This document shows positions 44,108 through 52,353 of a DNA stretch of 64,000 nt, piece after piece; position 1 is the stretch's first letter; each line of letters opens with the position of its first letter. The notes beneath the pieces are model-generated. The model made no database searches and was not told where the DNA came from. It was given only the letters and a program-made list of their open reading frames with translations. The translations under genes and the position numbers were made by a program. The DNA is from Polaromonas jejuensis NBRC 106434 (GTDB lineage Bacteria; Pseudomonadota; Gammaproteobacteria; Burkholderiales; Burkholderiaceae_C), in assembly GCF_001598235.1 (NCBI RefSeq), contig NZ_BCYO01000008.1, positions 62,001-126,000 on the forward strand, in the 5' to 3' direction.

Positions 44108-45247
44108 TTACCTGGCGACCGGCTTGAGGGTTTCGATGACCTGGGCCCGGCCGTTGACGATCTTGACGATGAAGCTTTCCCTGTCGAGGTCGCCCTTGGC
44201 GTCATAGCGCACGTCAAACAGCACCCCGGGGTAATCCTTGGCCGAAAGAGACGCCGTGTGCATCGCGGCCGCAAAGGCCTTGGGGTCTATCTTTCCGATC
44301 TTGTCAAAAATGGCCTTGGCCGCGTGCATGCCGGTGTAACCCTTCATCGCGTTGTGGTCGGGCTTAAGTTTGTATTCCATCTGATACCTTTTCGAGAAGG
44401 CCTGCACGGTGGGATTGGGTGCGTCGGGGGTCAGGCCCACATGGGCGATCACGCCGTTGGCCGCATCGCCCGCCAGTTCAATGACTTTGTCGTTGGCCAG
44501 GGTGGACTCGCCAATGATGGGCTTGTCATAACCCTGCTTGCGCAGCTCCTTGAGCGCGCGGGCGGACTCCTCCTCGTTGGTGTAAATGAACAGGGCATCC
44601 GCCTGCGCCTGCTTGGCCTTGAGCACCGCACTGGAGAAATCCAGCTGCCCGGGCTCGGTGGAAATGTCGGCGGCCACCTTGATGCCTGCCGCCTGGAACT
44701 CCTTGGTGATCGCGTCGCGTCCGCCCTTGCCGAAGTCGTTGTTCACATAGATGACGGCGACACTGCGCGCCTTGACGCTGTTGGCGATGTAACTCACCAC
44801 CTTGGGCATGGCCGCAGCCTGGGTGAATGAGCTGCGCAAGACATAGGGGTTGCCCTGCTGCGTGATCTGCGCGGCTTCGCCACCGATGATGTTCGGAATC
44901 TCCGCGCGCCGGGTCTCGTTCATGCTGACCAGAATCGAGCCCGAGAAAACCGGGCCAATCACCAGCGGCACGCCCTGGTCCACCGCCTTGGCCGCCAGTG
45001 ACTTGGCCACGCCTGGCTGGGTCTGGGTATCCCATGCGGTGTAGTCAAACTTCCTGCCGGAGAAGCCGCCCGCGGCATTGATTTCCTTGATGGCCAACTT
45101 GACGCCATTGTCGAAATTGGTGCCTGCAGTGGCGCCCGAGCCGGACAGCTCAACCAGACCCGCGATGGGGATGGGCTGGGCGCCGGCAATGGCCTGCACA
45201 CCGACGAGGGCAAGCGATAGCGTGATCCGGCCAAATACATTCGTCAT
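44108..45247 (-). CDS. Branched-chain-amino-acid-type ABC binding protein (LivK family)
   Basis: 379 residues from the ATG at 45247, which opens on a signal peptide (ITLSLALVGVQAIAGAQP). Type I fold: IPIAGLVELSGSGATAGTNF, AIKEINAAGGFSGRKF, GPVFSGSILVSMNE, and VAVIYVNNDFGKGGRDAI. Periplasmic receptor, often for aromatic or other acids in this family. No permease or ATPase genes adjoin, so it must use a transporter encoded elsewhere. The LysR-type dyad at 45344-45367 lies about 100 bp upstream. Confidence 0.87.
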   Translation of the reverse strand: MTNVFGRITLSLALVGVQAIAGAQPIPIAGLVELSGSGATAGTNFDNGVKLAIKEINAAGGFSGRKFDYTAWDTQTQPGVAKSLAAKAVDQGVPLVIGPVFSGSILVSMNETRRAEIPNIIGGEAAQITQQGNPYVLRSSFTQAAAMPKVVSYIANSVKARSVAVIYVNNDFGKGGRDAITKEFQAAGIKVAADISTEPGQLDFSSAVLKAKQAQADALFIYTNEEESARALKELRKQGYDKPIIGESTLANDKVIELAGDAANGVIAHVGLTPDAPNPTVQAFSKRYQMEYKLKPDHNAMKGYTGMHAAKAIFDKIGKIDPKAFAAAMHTASLSAKDYPGVLFDVRYDAKGDLDRESFIVKIVNGRAQVIETLKPVAR

Positions 45248-45343
45248 CTGTTGTCTCCTGAAAAGGAAAGGGGCTTGGGTTGTTATGCGCCTGACCTGCA
45301 GACGTGGAAACAATCCTAGAAACGAATGGACATGGCGTCCATG

Positions 45344-45367
45344 CAATGAAGGCAATACACATCATTG
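45344..45367. promoter_or_regulatory. Second copy of the predicted LysR operator
   Basis: CAATGA-N12-TCATTG with the same flanks as the site at 39029-39052 (CGTCCAT directly before, GCG after; about 5 differences in 36 aligned bases). It lies upstream of the minus-strand binding-protein gene, in the same orientation relative to that gene as site 1 has to the long operon. Suggests the same LysR protein controls both. Confidence 0.65.
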
Positions 45368-45409
45368 CGTTTCCAAATAACTCTCAAGACGCTTATCCCC
45401 CTCAGACAT

Positions 45410-45543
45410 GACATCAACAGCGGCCAAGGGCTGAACCAGACCGTGGTCTTACGGCAGCTCTCACGCCGGGTCCTGCCGGGGCTGCCGGACTGTCACCGCC
45501 GACCGACCTGATGGCCACCCTGAGCCGACGCTGCCCATCGTGA
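45410..45543 (+). pseudogene. Decayed LysR C-terminal relic, homologue of the regulator at 39070
   Basis: From 45410 the frame reads DINSGQGLN... then LSRRVLPGLPD; after a frameshift near 45490 it continues LSPPTDLMATLSRRCPS to a stop. This matches, in order, AISSGTGYQ, VSRRVLLELPG and LSTTDLIATLPRHIG in the LysR protein at 39070-39990 (about residues 205-260). A short internal deletion and loss of all N-terminal sequence make it non-functional. It stands where a divergent LysR gene would be relative to the second operator. Confidence 0.75.
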
Positions 45544-45723
45544 GGCGATCGGATTCCGTGTTTTGCCTCGCCGGCGTTGGCTTCGTCAACCTCATCAGCG
45601 GCCCCATGGTCGGCAGATACCTCGTCCTCGACCTGCGGCAGGCTACTTGCTAAAATTTTGTGTGGCCGCGCTTCAGAGCGCCGGGCGGGCCGCCGCTGAC
45701 CAACTGGCGCCAAAGGAATCATC
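45544..45723. other. Spacer between the LysR relic and the peroxiredoxin gene
   Basis: No gene recognised. It contains the peroxiredoxin promoter; the ribosome binding site is weak (AAAGGAATC before the ATG). Confidence 0.35.
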
Positions 45724-46383
45724 ATGTCTTTGCGCATCAACGACACCGCCCCTGACTTCACGGCCGAGACCACCCAGGGCACGATCCGCTTTCACGAATG
45801 GATAGGGAACAGCTGGGCGATCCTGTTCTCGCACCCAAAGGACTTCACGCCGGTCTGTACCACCGAACTCGGCTACATGGCAAAGATCGAGCCCGAGTTC
45901 ACGCGCCGCAACTGCAAGCTGATCGGCTTGTCGGTGGACCCGGTGGACAACCACGCGCGCTGGGCCAAGGACATCGAGGAGACACAAGGCTATCTGCCGA
46001 AGTACCCGATGATTGGTGACACCGACCTGGCGGTGGCCAAGCTCTACAACATGCTCCCTGCCGCGGAGCCTGGCACGTCCGAGGGCCGCACGGCGGCCGC
46101 CAACGCCACGGTCCGCTCGGTCTTCATCATCGCCCCCGACAAAACAATCAAGCTGATGATGACCTACCCGATGACCACCGGCCGCAACTTCGACGAGATC
46201 CTGCGCGTGCTCGACTCGATGCAGATGACGGCCAAGCACAAGATCGCCACACCGGTGAACTGGAAACAGGGCGATGACGTGATCATCGCCGGCTCAGTGT
46301 CCGACGACGACGCGAAGAAGCTGTTCCCGCAGGGCTGGAAGGCACCCAAGCCCTACCTGCGCATCGTCAAGCAACCATCATGA
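45724..46383 (+). CDS. 1-Cys peroxiredoxin (Prx6/AhpC-TSA type)
   Basis: 219 residues. LFSHPKDFTPVCTTELGYMA contains the peroxidatic Cys (about residue 46) in the PxxxTxxC motif. IGLSVDPVDNHARWAKDIEE and the C-terminal 1-cysPrx_C domain (GDDVIIAGSVSDDDAKKLFP) place it with Prx6. It reduces hydroperoxides in the cytosol. Ending with KPYLRIVKQPS as in many beta-proteobacterial members. Adjacent to a chromate and oxidative stress region. Confidence 0.92.
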   Translation: MSLRINDTAPDFTAETTQGTIRFHEWIGNSWAILFSHPKDFTPVCTTELGYMAKIEPEFTRRNCKLIGLSVDPVDNHARWAKDIEETQGYLPKYPMIGDTDLAVAKLYNMLPAAEPGTSEGRTAAANATVRSVFIIAPDKTIKLMMTYPMTTGRNFDEILRVLDSMQMTAKHKIATPVNWKQGDDVIIAGSVSDDDAKKLFPQGWKAPKPYLRIVKQPS

Positions 46384-46480
46384 TCTTCGAGCAAGTCGCC
46401 TCAGCAGGTTGCCAGTCGCACCTGTTGGGCGCCTTGACACCTGTGCCGCGAGCGATGCGCACCGTGACACCAACGCCAGA

Positions 46481-46577
46481 TTGATCATTCAACATGGCCT
46501 GCGCCAAACATTGAGTGATCACTTGTTTTTCAGAAGGTTGCCGGCCATGTCTATTCGGAGAGTAGACCTGGCCACTT
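46481..46577. repeat. Inverted repeat plus second copy of the 42-bp repeat
   Basis: TTGATCATTCAA (46481-46492) and TTGAGTGATCAC (46511-46522) form an imperfect 12-bp inverted repeat. Directly after it, 46536-46577 matches 24801-24842 at 33 of 42 positions. Together they look like the remains of a small mobile or repetitive unit between the peroxiredoxin and dodecin genes. Identity not recognised. Confidence 0.4.
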
Positions 46578-46627
46578 GAAGATCGGCACACCCGATCAAT
46601 GGGTGGTCGCCGCCAACACGCCGGCGG

Positions 46628-46834
46628 CTATTCGAGCGTGAATCCGATCTTCAGGGAAACCTGCCAGTGCGCCACCTTGCCATCGACCACATGGCCCCGG
46701 GTCTCGGTGATACTGAACCACTGGATGCTCCGCACCGTCTCATGCGCCTTGGCGATGGCGGTGCTCACAGCATCTTCAATACTGACGGTGGAGGAGCCGG
46801 TCAGTTCAAGCAGCTTGTAGACATGGTTGCTCAT
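46628..46834 (-). CDS. Dodecin flavin-binding protein
   Basis: 68 residues, exactly dodecin size. [40 protein letters not shown] with the flavin-stacking Trp, and the final strand [12 protein letters not shown]. Dodecins assemble as hollow 12-mers that store or quench riboflavin or FMN. Monocistronic. Confidence 0.92.
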   Translation of the reverse strand: MSNHVYKLLELTGSSTVSIEDAVSTAIAKAHETVRSIQWFSITETRGHVVDGKVAHWQVSLKIGFTLE

Positions 46835-47068
46835 CGCATCGCTCCCAGAGTTGTTCGGTCTGTCTCGCGAAATCTTACGTGTTTTGCGTTGGAACTACAA
46901 ACACAAGACCACGGGCAAGAAGCACGCGCTGGCGGCATGACGCTGGATTGCGGGCAATGCAGCCATTGTCGTGATGCTGGCCCTTTGGTTGAACGTTACC
47001 TCTATGGAGATGAGGTCGAACATCCGGTGCTGGCTGATAGCCCCCATCTCGAACAAGGCCAAGCTCCC

Positions 47069-47304
47069 CTGCAAGCCACTTCGCCTCGCCGCGCGGGAGC
47101 TTGACCGGAGCCGACCGGCTCGCCAGCCAATAGATCGTCAGCCCCAGGCCCGATCCCAGGTAGAACAGTCCCGCGAGCATCCAGGGGCCAACGTTCCCCA
47201 GAAGAATCCTGGCAAAGGGGTGCCCGCCCCAAAAAGAAGAGCGGCCCAAGAGCCGATGCCACGCCTGCGTTCATGGTTGCTTTGCGATCCATGCGTTTGT
47301 CCAT
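47069..47304 (-). pseudogene. N-terminal fragment of a DMT/EamA transporter, frameshifted
   Basis: The frame beginning at 47304 reads MDKRMDRKATMNAGVASALG, then passes by a frameshift (around 47235-47250) into ARILLGNVGPWMLAGLFYLG and SGLGLTIYWLASRSAPVKLP, ending at RGEAKWLAG. This matches the first two helices of EamA-type drug/metabolite transporters of about 300 residues. Everything after about residue 80 is missing. Non-functional remnant next to the chromate operon. Confidence 0.65.
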
Positions 47305-47390
47305 CAAGGCTCCATTAAGCCACCGGGGATGACCTAGCCATCAGCCTTCGAGGCCTGGGAGCAGGCTCGACAACATATCTTGTATTACCT

Positions 47391-47406
47391 TCTACATAAT
47401 AGTAGA
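47391..47406. promoter_or_regulatory. Inverted repeat in the chrB promoter, candidate ChrB operator
   Basis: TCTAC-N6-GTAGA is a perfect 5-bp inverted repeat in an AT-rich stretch ending 10 bp before the chrB start codon. ChrB is the chromate-responsive regulator of such operons, and a site overlapping the promoter fits autoregulation. Binding is inferred. Confidence 0.5.
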
Positions 47407-47415
47407 CTTAATTAC

Positions 47416-48375
47416 ATGAACCAATGGATCGCCCTTATCACCAGCCTGCCCACTGAGACCGCCACGGCCCGCATGCGGACCTGGCGCGCGCTCAAGGCGT
47501 CGGGAGCCGCCGCAATTCGCGACGGCGTCTATCTGATGCCTGAGCGCAAGGAATGCCGCTCCACTCTGGAAGCGGTCGCCTCCGATATCGTCTCGGCAGG
47601 CGGCAGCGCGATGCTTGTGGGCATGGAGCCCCCGAAAGAGGGGGATTTCGTCAGCTTGTTCGATCGCGGCTCCGACTACGCCACCCTGCTAGCCGACATT
47701 GGCGCAGCAAGAGCCGACCTCACGCTTGATAGCGCGGCAGAGGCGCTCAAACAGGCGAGGAAATTGAGCAAAGCCTTTGCGGGCGTCTCCGATATCGACT
47801 TCTTTCCGGGCGAAGCGCGCAAGCAAGCCGAAGCCGCCTTGCGCGAGCTGGAAGCCGCCGCGAATCAATTTCTCTCTCCCGACGAACCTCACGCACTGGA
47901 CGCCGCCATCGATCGGCGCCACCTCAAGGACTTCAAGGGCAAGACCTGGGCCACGCGCAAGCGGCCCTGGGTCGATCGGCTTGCGAGCGCCTGGCTGATT
48001 CGGCGCCTCATCGACCCCAAGGCCAAGTTTCTTTGGCTTGAGTCCCCCGCCGACTGCCCGCCCAAGGCCTTGGGCTTTGACTTCGACGGCGCGAGCTTCA
48101 CCCATGTGGGCGCGCGCGTGACCTTTGAGGTCCTGCTCGCGAGCTTTGGCATCGAGACGCCAGCGCTGTCGCGGATGGGCGCCCTCGTTCATTACCTGGA
48201 TGTCGGCGGCGTGCAGCCCGCCGAAGCTGCGGGCGTCGAAAGCATCCTGGCGGGGCTTCGCACCGGCATCGAGGACGACGATCAATTGATGGCCGCCGCT
48301 TGCGCGGTGTTCGACGGCCTTCTCACGAATTACCAACAAGGCGGCCCGACTGACCAGAAAGCAAAAAAGCCATGA
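47416..48375 (+). CDS. chrB: ChrB chromate-sensing regulator
   Basis: 319 residues from the ATG at 47416. N-terminal winged-helix-like domain (WIALITSLPTETATARMRTW, RDGVYLMPERKE) and a C-terminal ChrB domain (TWATRKRPWVDRLASAWLIR, RFIDPKAKFLWLE-like segment, FDFDGASFTHVGARVTFEVL). It senses chromate and controls the chr operon; ChrB is needed for full induction. Overlaps chrA by 4 bp. Preceded by an inverted repeat. Confidence 0.9.
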   Translation: MNQWIALITSLPTETATARMRTWRALKASGAAAIRDGVYLMPERKECRSTLEAVASDIVSAGGSAMLVGMEPPKEGDFVSLFDRGSDYATLLADIGAARADLTLDSAAEALKQARKLSKAFAGVSDIDFFPGEARKQAEAALRELEAAANQFLSPDEPHALDAAIDRRHLKDFKGKTWATRKRPWVDRLASAWLIRRLIDPKAKFLWLESPADCPPKALGFDFDGASFTHVGARVTFEVLLASFGIETPALSRMGALVHYLDVGGVQPAEAAGVESILAGLRTGIEDDDQLMAAACAVFDGLLTNYQQGGPTDQKAKKP

Positions 48376-49544
48376 GCGACTCCAATCAATCCAACGAGCC
48401 AGCCAGCTATACCCTCTGGCAACTCATGCTCTATTTCCTGCGCCTGGGCGCGCTGGGCTTTGGCGGCCCTGTGGCTCTTGTGGGCTTCATGCACCGCGAC
48501 TTGGTCGAGGAGCGCAAATGGATTTCGGAGGCCGACTACAAGGAGGGACTCGCGCTCGCGCAGATCGCGCCGGGGCCATTGGCCGCGCAACTGGCGATCT
48601 ACCTGGGCTTTGTCCATCACCGAATTCTTGGCGCCACGGTCGCGGGCTTCGCATTTGTGCTGCCGTCGTTTCTGATGGTGGTGGGCCTGGGCATGGCCTA
48701 TGTGTCCTATGGCGGGCTGCCCTGGATGCAGGCGGTCTTCTACGGAGTGGGTGCTGCGGTGCTGGGCATCATGGTCATCGGCGCCCACAAGCTCTCCACC
48801 AAGAACATCGGCAAGGACAGGCTGCTGTGGGCCATCTTTGGCGTCCTGGCGATTGTCACCATCGTCACCCAATCCGAGATCGCATGGCTGTTCATTGGCT
48901 CGGGCATCCTGGTCTGGCTGATCCGCTGCAAGCCGAAGTTCGGAAACGCGTCTTGTGCTGTGGCCATGCCAACCCAACTCCCACAAGTGCTGCCGGTGGT
49001 TGCCGACCCCAGCCTGGTCCTCCAGATTGGCCTCTTCTTCGCCAAGGCCGGAACATTCGTCTTCGGCTCCGGCCTTGCCATCGTCCCCTTCCTCTATGGA
49101 GGCGTCGTAACTGAGCACCATTGGCTAAATGATCGCCAGTTCGTGGACGCGGTCGCCGTGGCCATGATCACGCCTGGACCCGTTGTGATCACCACCGGAT
49201 TCATTGGCTACCTGATCGCGGGATTGCAAGGGGCGAGCATTGCTGCGGCGGCAACCTTTTTCCCCTGCTACCTGATCACCATCATTGCCGCTCCGCACTT
49301 CAAGAAGTGGGGCAAGCATCCCTCGGTCATCGCCTTCGTCGATGGAATCACGGCAGCGGCCATAGGCGCCATCGCAGGTTCCGTGGTGGTCATCGCGCAG
49401 CGCTCCATCACGGACATCCCTACGGCGATTCTGGCAGTGGGCGCGACCGCCTTGCTGTGGAAGTTCAGGAAGATCCCCGAACCCTTTGTCGTGCTTGGCG
49501 CGGCTTTGATCGGGCTTGCCATCTACCCGCTGTTGCACCCGTAA
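48372..49544 (+). CDS. chrA: ChrA chromate efflux transporter
   Basis: 390 residues, the long-chain two-domain CHR form. Domain 1 has LGALGFGGPVALVGFMHRDL, ALAQIAPGPLAAQLAIYLGF; domain 2 has FGSGLAIVPFLYGGVV, AVAMITPGPVVITTGFIGYL. About 10 hydrophobic helices. Exports chromate using proton motive force. Coupled to chrB by a 4-bp overlap. Confidence 0.93.
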   Translation: MSDSNQSNEPASYTLWQLMLYFLRLGALGFGGPVALVGFMHRDLVEERKWISEADYKEGLALAQIAPGPLAAQLAIYLGFVHHRILGATVAGFAFVLPSFLMVVGLGMAYVSYGGLPWMQAVFYGVGAAVLGIMVIGAHKLSTKNIGKDRLLWAIFGVLAIVTIVTQSEIAWLFIGSGILVWLIRCKPKFGNASCAVAMPTQLPQVLPVVADPSLVLQIGLFFAKAGTFVFGSGLAIVPFLYGGVVTEHHWLNDRQFVDAVAVAMITPGPVVITTGFIGYLIAGLQGASIAAAATFFPCYLITIIAAPHFKKWGKHPSVIAFVDGITAAAIGAIAGSVVVIAQRSITDIPTAILAVGATALLWKFRKIPEPFVVLGAALIGLAIYPLLHP

Positions 49545-49568
49545 CCGCGAACCCAAGGAGAAAACGCC

Positions 49569-50189
49569 ATGACCAGCATTCCCGCATTCGAGAGCCAAGC
49601 CACGCTCAAGCCACTGTCCTTCGATCCGGCCAAGCTCGCCGGACTCTCCGAGCGATTGATTCGCTCGCACTGGGAGAACAACTATGGCGGCTCCGTCAAA
49701 GCCCTCGCCACTGTGAAGAAGCAACTGGCCGAGGCCTTGGCCAACAAGGACACGCCTGCCTTCATCTACAACGACCTGAAACGCGAGCATCTGCTGCGTA
49801 CCGGGTCGGTGGTGTTCCACGAATGCTATTTCGACAACCTCGGCGGAAATGGCCAGGCAGGGGCCAACGAGCGCAAGGCCATCGCGGATGCCTTCGGCAG
49901 CTTCGACACCTGGGAAACCGAATTTCGCCGAATGGGCGCGGGTCTTGGCGGCGGCTCGGGGTGGGTGATCCTGGGGTTCAATGTCCACACCCGCCAACTC
50001 GAAAACTATTGGCTTGGCGACCATGCCCATGGGCCTGCGGCCACCTTGCCTATCTTGGCCATGGACATGTATGAGCACTCTTACCAAATGGATTTTGGGG
50101 CGGCAGCGGCCCAATACATCGACGCGTTTTTCCAGAACATTCAATGGGAAGAAGTCGCCCGTCGTATCGGGTCAGCAGCAAAAGCCTGA
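49569..50189 (+). CDS. Fe/Mn superoxide dismutase (ChrC-type)
   Basis: 206 residues. Metal-binding and active-site regions SHWENNYGGSVKAL, GSVVFHECYFDNLGG, LGDHAHGP and MDMYEHSYQMDFG are recognisable. ChrC proteins of chromate operons belong to this family and scavenge superoxide formed during chromate reduction. 24 bp after chrA with an AGGAGAAAACGCC leader, so cotranscribed. Confidence 0.88.
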   Translation: MTSIPAFESQATLKPLSFDPAKLAGLSERLIRSHWENNYGGSVKALATVKKQLAEALANKDTPAFIYNDLKREHLLRTGSVVFHECYFDNLGGNGQAGANERKAIADAFGSFDTWETEFRRMGAGLGGGSGWVILGFNVHTRQLENYWLGDHAHGPAATLPILAMDMYEHSYQMDFGAAAAQYIDAFFQNIQWEEVARRIGSAAKA

Positions 50190-50267
50190 CCGCTTCGATC
50201 AGGACCGGCTCGACATCACGGCCGAGCCCATGCCGAAGAAATTCAATTTTGACGAAGGAGTCGTGTC

Positions 50268-50723
50268 ATGAAGTGGATCACTCGCGAAAGACCGAAGATC
50301 GACCGTATTGCGTGCCCCTGGCTTGTGGCGCGTTTCATCGATGCCGCACCTGATTTTCTCTATGTGCCTGCCGGGGATGTCATGCGTGTGGCTGGCGAAG
50401 TCGGCGCTATCCCCTACGACGTGCCCGGCGTTGAGCTGGGACATCACGGCCACCACTGCAGCTTCGACGCATTCATCCAAAAATACGAGCTCAAGGACGC
50501 AGCACTGGACAAGCTCGCGTTAATCGTTCGTGCCGCCGACACGGGTGCTGCGAAACTGGCTGAAGAGGCGGCAGGACTTCTGGCCATTTCGCGCGGGCTT
50601 TCGATGAACTTCGATGACGATCACCAGATGCTAGCCCACGGTATGGTCATCTACGACGCTTTATATGCCGCTTGCGCGAAGGCTCCCTTCAAAGCTGGAA
50701 CACCTGCTCCGAGAAGCCTGTGA
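50268..50723 (+). CDS. ChrB C-terminal-domain protein (chromate resistance)
   Basis: 151 residues comprising only the ChrB C-terminal domain: KWITRERPKIDRIACPWLVA, RFIDAAPDFLYVP, and GHHGHHCSFDAFIQKYEL, rich in His and Cys. It lacks the DNA-binding domain found in ChrB at 47416, so it is probably a sensor, chaperone or reductase-like accessory. Cotranscribed behind the SOD gene (78-bp gap). The stop overlaps the next start (GTGA). Confidence 0.82.
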   Translation: MKWITRERPKIDRIACPWLVARFIDAAPDFLYVPAGDVMRVAGEVGAIPYDVPGVELGHHGHHCSFDAFIQKYELKDAALDKLALIVRAADTGAAKLAEEAAGLLAISRGLSMNFDDDHQMLAHGMVIYDALYAACAKAPFKAGTPAPRSL

Positions 50724-51934
50724 CGCGCAAACTGCTATTACCCAAGGACGCAGGCAAGACCGCTTTGCTTCTGCTGCAAGCGCGCGCCATGCGCGCCTTC
50801 GCAGACGGGTTTGTCGCCGTGCTCTTGCCTGCCTACCTGCTTGCTCTGGGATTGGGAACCTGGGAAGTGGGTCTTCTTGCCACAACGACGCTTCTGGGGT
50901 CCGCTCTCGCAACGCTGGCTGTGGGCGCGTGGGGGCATCGCTTCCACCGCAGCCACGTGCTCTCGTTTGCCGCGGTCCTGATGGCCGCCACCGGCTTTGC
51001 TTTCGCCGCGAGCTCCTCCTTCTGGCCACTGTTGATCATCGCCTTCGTCGGCACTCTTAACCCCAGCTCAGGGGATGTCAGCCTCTTCCTGCCTTTGGAG
51101 CATGCACGCCTCGCGGAGGTGACTGACGGCGAAACACGCACTGCCTTGTTTGCAAGGTATAGCTTCACGGGGTCGCTATTTGGGGCATTTGGATCGCTTG
51201 CCGCCGCGCTTCCCGGCTATCTTGGCTCGTGGCCGTACATGTCGCCCCTGAATGCTCTGCGAGCCATGTTTGTCCTCTACGGCGCCATCGGCTGTGTGGT
51301 CTGGCTGCTTTATCAAAGATTGCCGAACCCGCAGGGGCATGAGGTCAAGGCGCCAACGCCTCTTGCCCAGTCGCGTGCGGTGGTGATCCGCCTTGCAGCG
51401 CTTTTTTCGGTGGACTCGTTTGCGGGCGGCCTGGTGGTCAACGCGCTGCTTGCTCTGTGGCTGTTCCAGCGGTTTGACATGTCAGTTGCCTCCGCGGGCG
51501 CGTTCTTTTTCTGGTCAGGGCTTTGCTCTGCAGCTTCGCAGCTGGCAGCGCCCCGGTTGGCCAAGCGCATCGGGCTGCTCAACACCATGGTGTTCACGCA
51601 TATCCCTGCAAGCCTGTGCTTGATCGCCGCGGCCTTCGCGTCAAGCCTTTATGCCTCGCTCGCCCTGCTCATCATCCGCTCCCTGCTGTCGCAGATGGAT
51701 GTACCCGCCCGTAGCGCGTTTGTGATGTCAGTAGTGACACCTGCAGAACGGACCGCCGCAGCCAGCTTCACGGCCGTGCCGCGAAGCTTGGCCTCAGCGG
51801 CAGGCCCTACCATCGGCGGCGCTCTGTTTTCGATTGGCTGGCTCGCAGCGCCGTTAGTCACCTGCGGGTTACTCAAAATCGCCTATGACATCGCGATCTG
51901 GCGTTCTTTTCGTAACGTCTCTCTTCCTGAATGA
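50720..51934 (+). CDS. MFS transporter associated with the chromate operon
   Basis: 404 residues from a GTG at 50720 that overlaps the stop of the previous gene by 4 bp; an ATG at 50672 would overlap it by 52 bp and is less likely. Twelve hydrophobic helices; helix 1-2 ARAMRAFADGFVAVLLPAYL and VGAWGHRFHRSHVLSFAAVL. MFS proteins of this type recur behind chr genes; the substrate is not known. Last gene of the operon. Confidence 0.83.
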   Translation: MTRKLLLPKDAGKTALLLLQARAMRAFADGFVAVLLPAYLLALGLGTWEVGLLATTTLLGSALATLAVGAWGHRFHRSHVLSFAAVLMAATGFAFAASSSFWPLLIIAFVGTLNPSSGDVSLFLPLEHARLAEVTDGETRTALFARYSFTGSLFGAFGSLAAALPGYLGSWPYMSPLNALRAMFVLYGAIGCVVWLLYQRLPNPQGHEVKAPTPLAQSRAVVIRLAALFSVDSFAGGLVVNALLALWLFQRFDMSVASAGAFFFWSGLCSAASQLAAPRLAKRIGLLNTMVFTHIPASLCLIAAAFASSLYASLALLIIRSLLSQMDVPARSAFVMSVVTPAERTAAASFTAVPRSLASAAGPTIGGALFSIGWLAAPLVTCGLLKIAYDIAIWRSFRNVSLPE

Positions 51935-52141
51935 TCATGGGCATAAGGGACGTGCCAGACTTTTCCACGCCCCTCAGACACCAGATTGGACTTAACCCGC
52001 TGGCGTCTTCTGAGCATTGTGCTGAAAGCTGAAACATGAATCCATAAGCCGGGCGAGCGCAGTCTAAGCAATACCGAAAAATTCTTGCAGTTTTCCGAGA
52101 CACGGCCACAGCTGGATCCCTCAATTAACAAGGAGTCAAAA
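51935..52141. other. Spacer after the chromate operon
   Basis: No gene or strong hairpin was recognised. Marks the edge of the chr operon and the start of a zone of gene fragments. Confidence 0.35.
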
Positions 52142-52246
52142 ATGGAAAGTGCAATCAGTCGCGTACATCACGATCCTTGGAATAAGGGTGTGATCGTCGG
52201 ACAAAAGACACCATTCAAACGGAAAGAGGTTTGGGCTATCCGGGTA
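52142..52246 (+). pseudogene. N-terminal fragment of a tyrosine recombinase/integrase
   Basis: 35 codons starting MESAISRVHHDPWNKGVIVG then TPFKRKEVWAIR match the conserved start of a widespread phage-type integrase subfamily (PWNKG and WAIR motifs). Full proteins have about 200 residues with the catalytic Arg-His-Arg-Tyr later, which is absent. The match stops 4 bp before the left arm of a 103-bp inverted-repeat structure, which probably interrupted or replaced the gene; the frame stays open by chance to 52339. Confidence 0.7.
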
Positions 52247-52250
52247 TCTG

Positions 52251-52353
52251 ATTCCATTTCCAAATCATTCGTGAACGCGAAGGCGAAGCGCAGGCAGTAC
52301 AGACTTCGGCCAAGCGAAGCCGACAAAGTGCACGGATGATTTGGAAATGGAAT
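52251..52353. repeat. 103-bp element with 18-bp perfect inverted terminal repeats
   Basis: ATTCCATTTCCAAATCAT at 52251-52268 and its exact reverse complement at 52336-52353 enclose 67 bp. The inner flanks continue the symmetry (CGTGnAC). It could be a non-autonomous miniature transposon, a large hairpin or a scar of an inversion. No flanking target duplication is evident. It abuts the integrase fragment. Confidence 0.6.
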
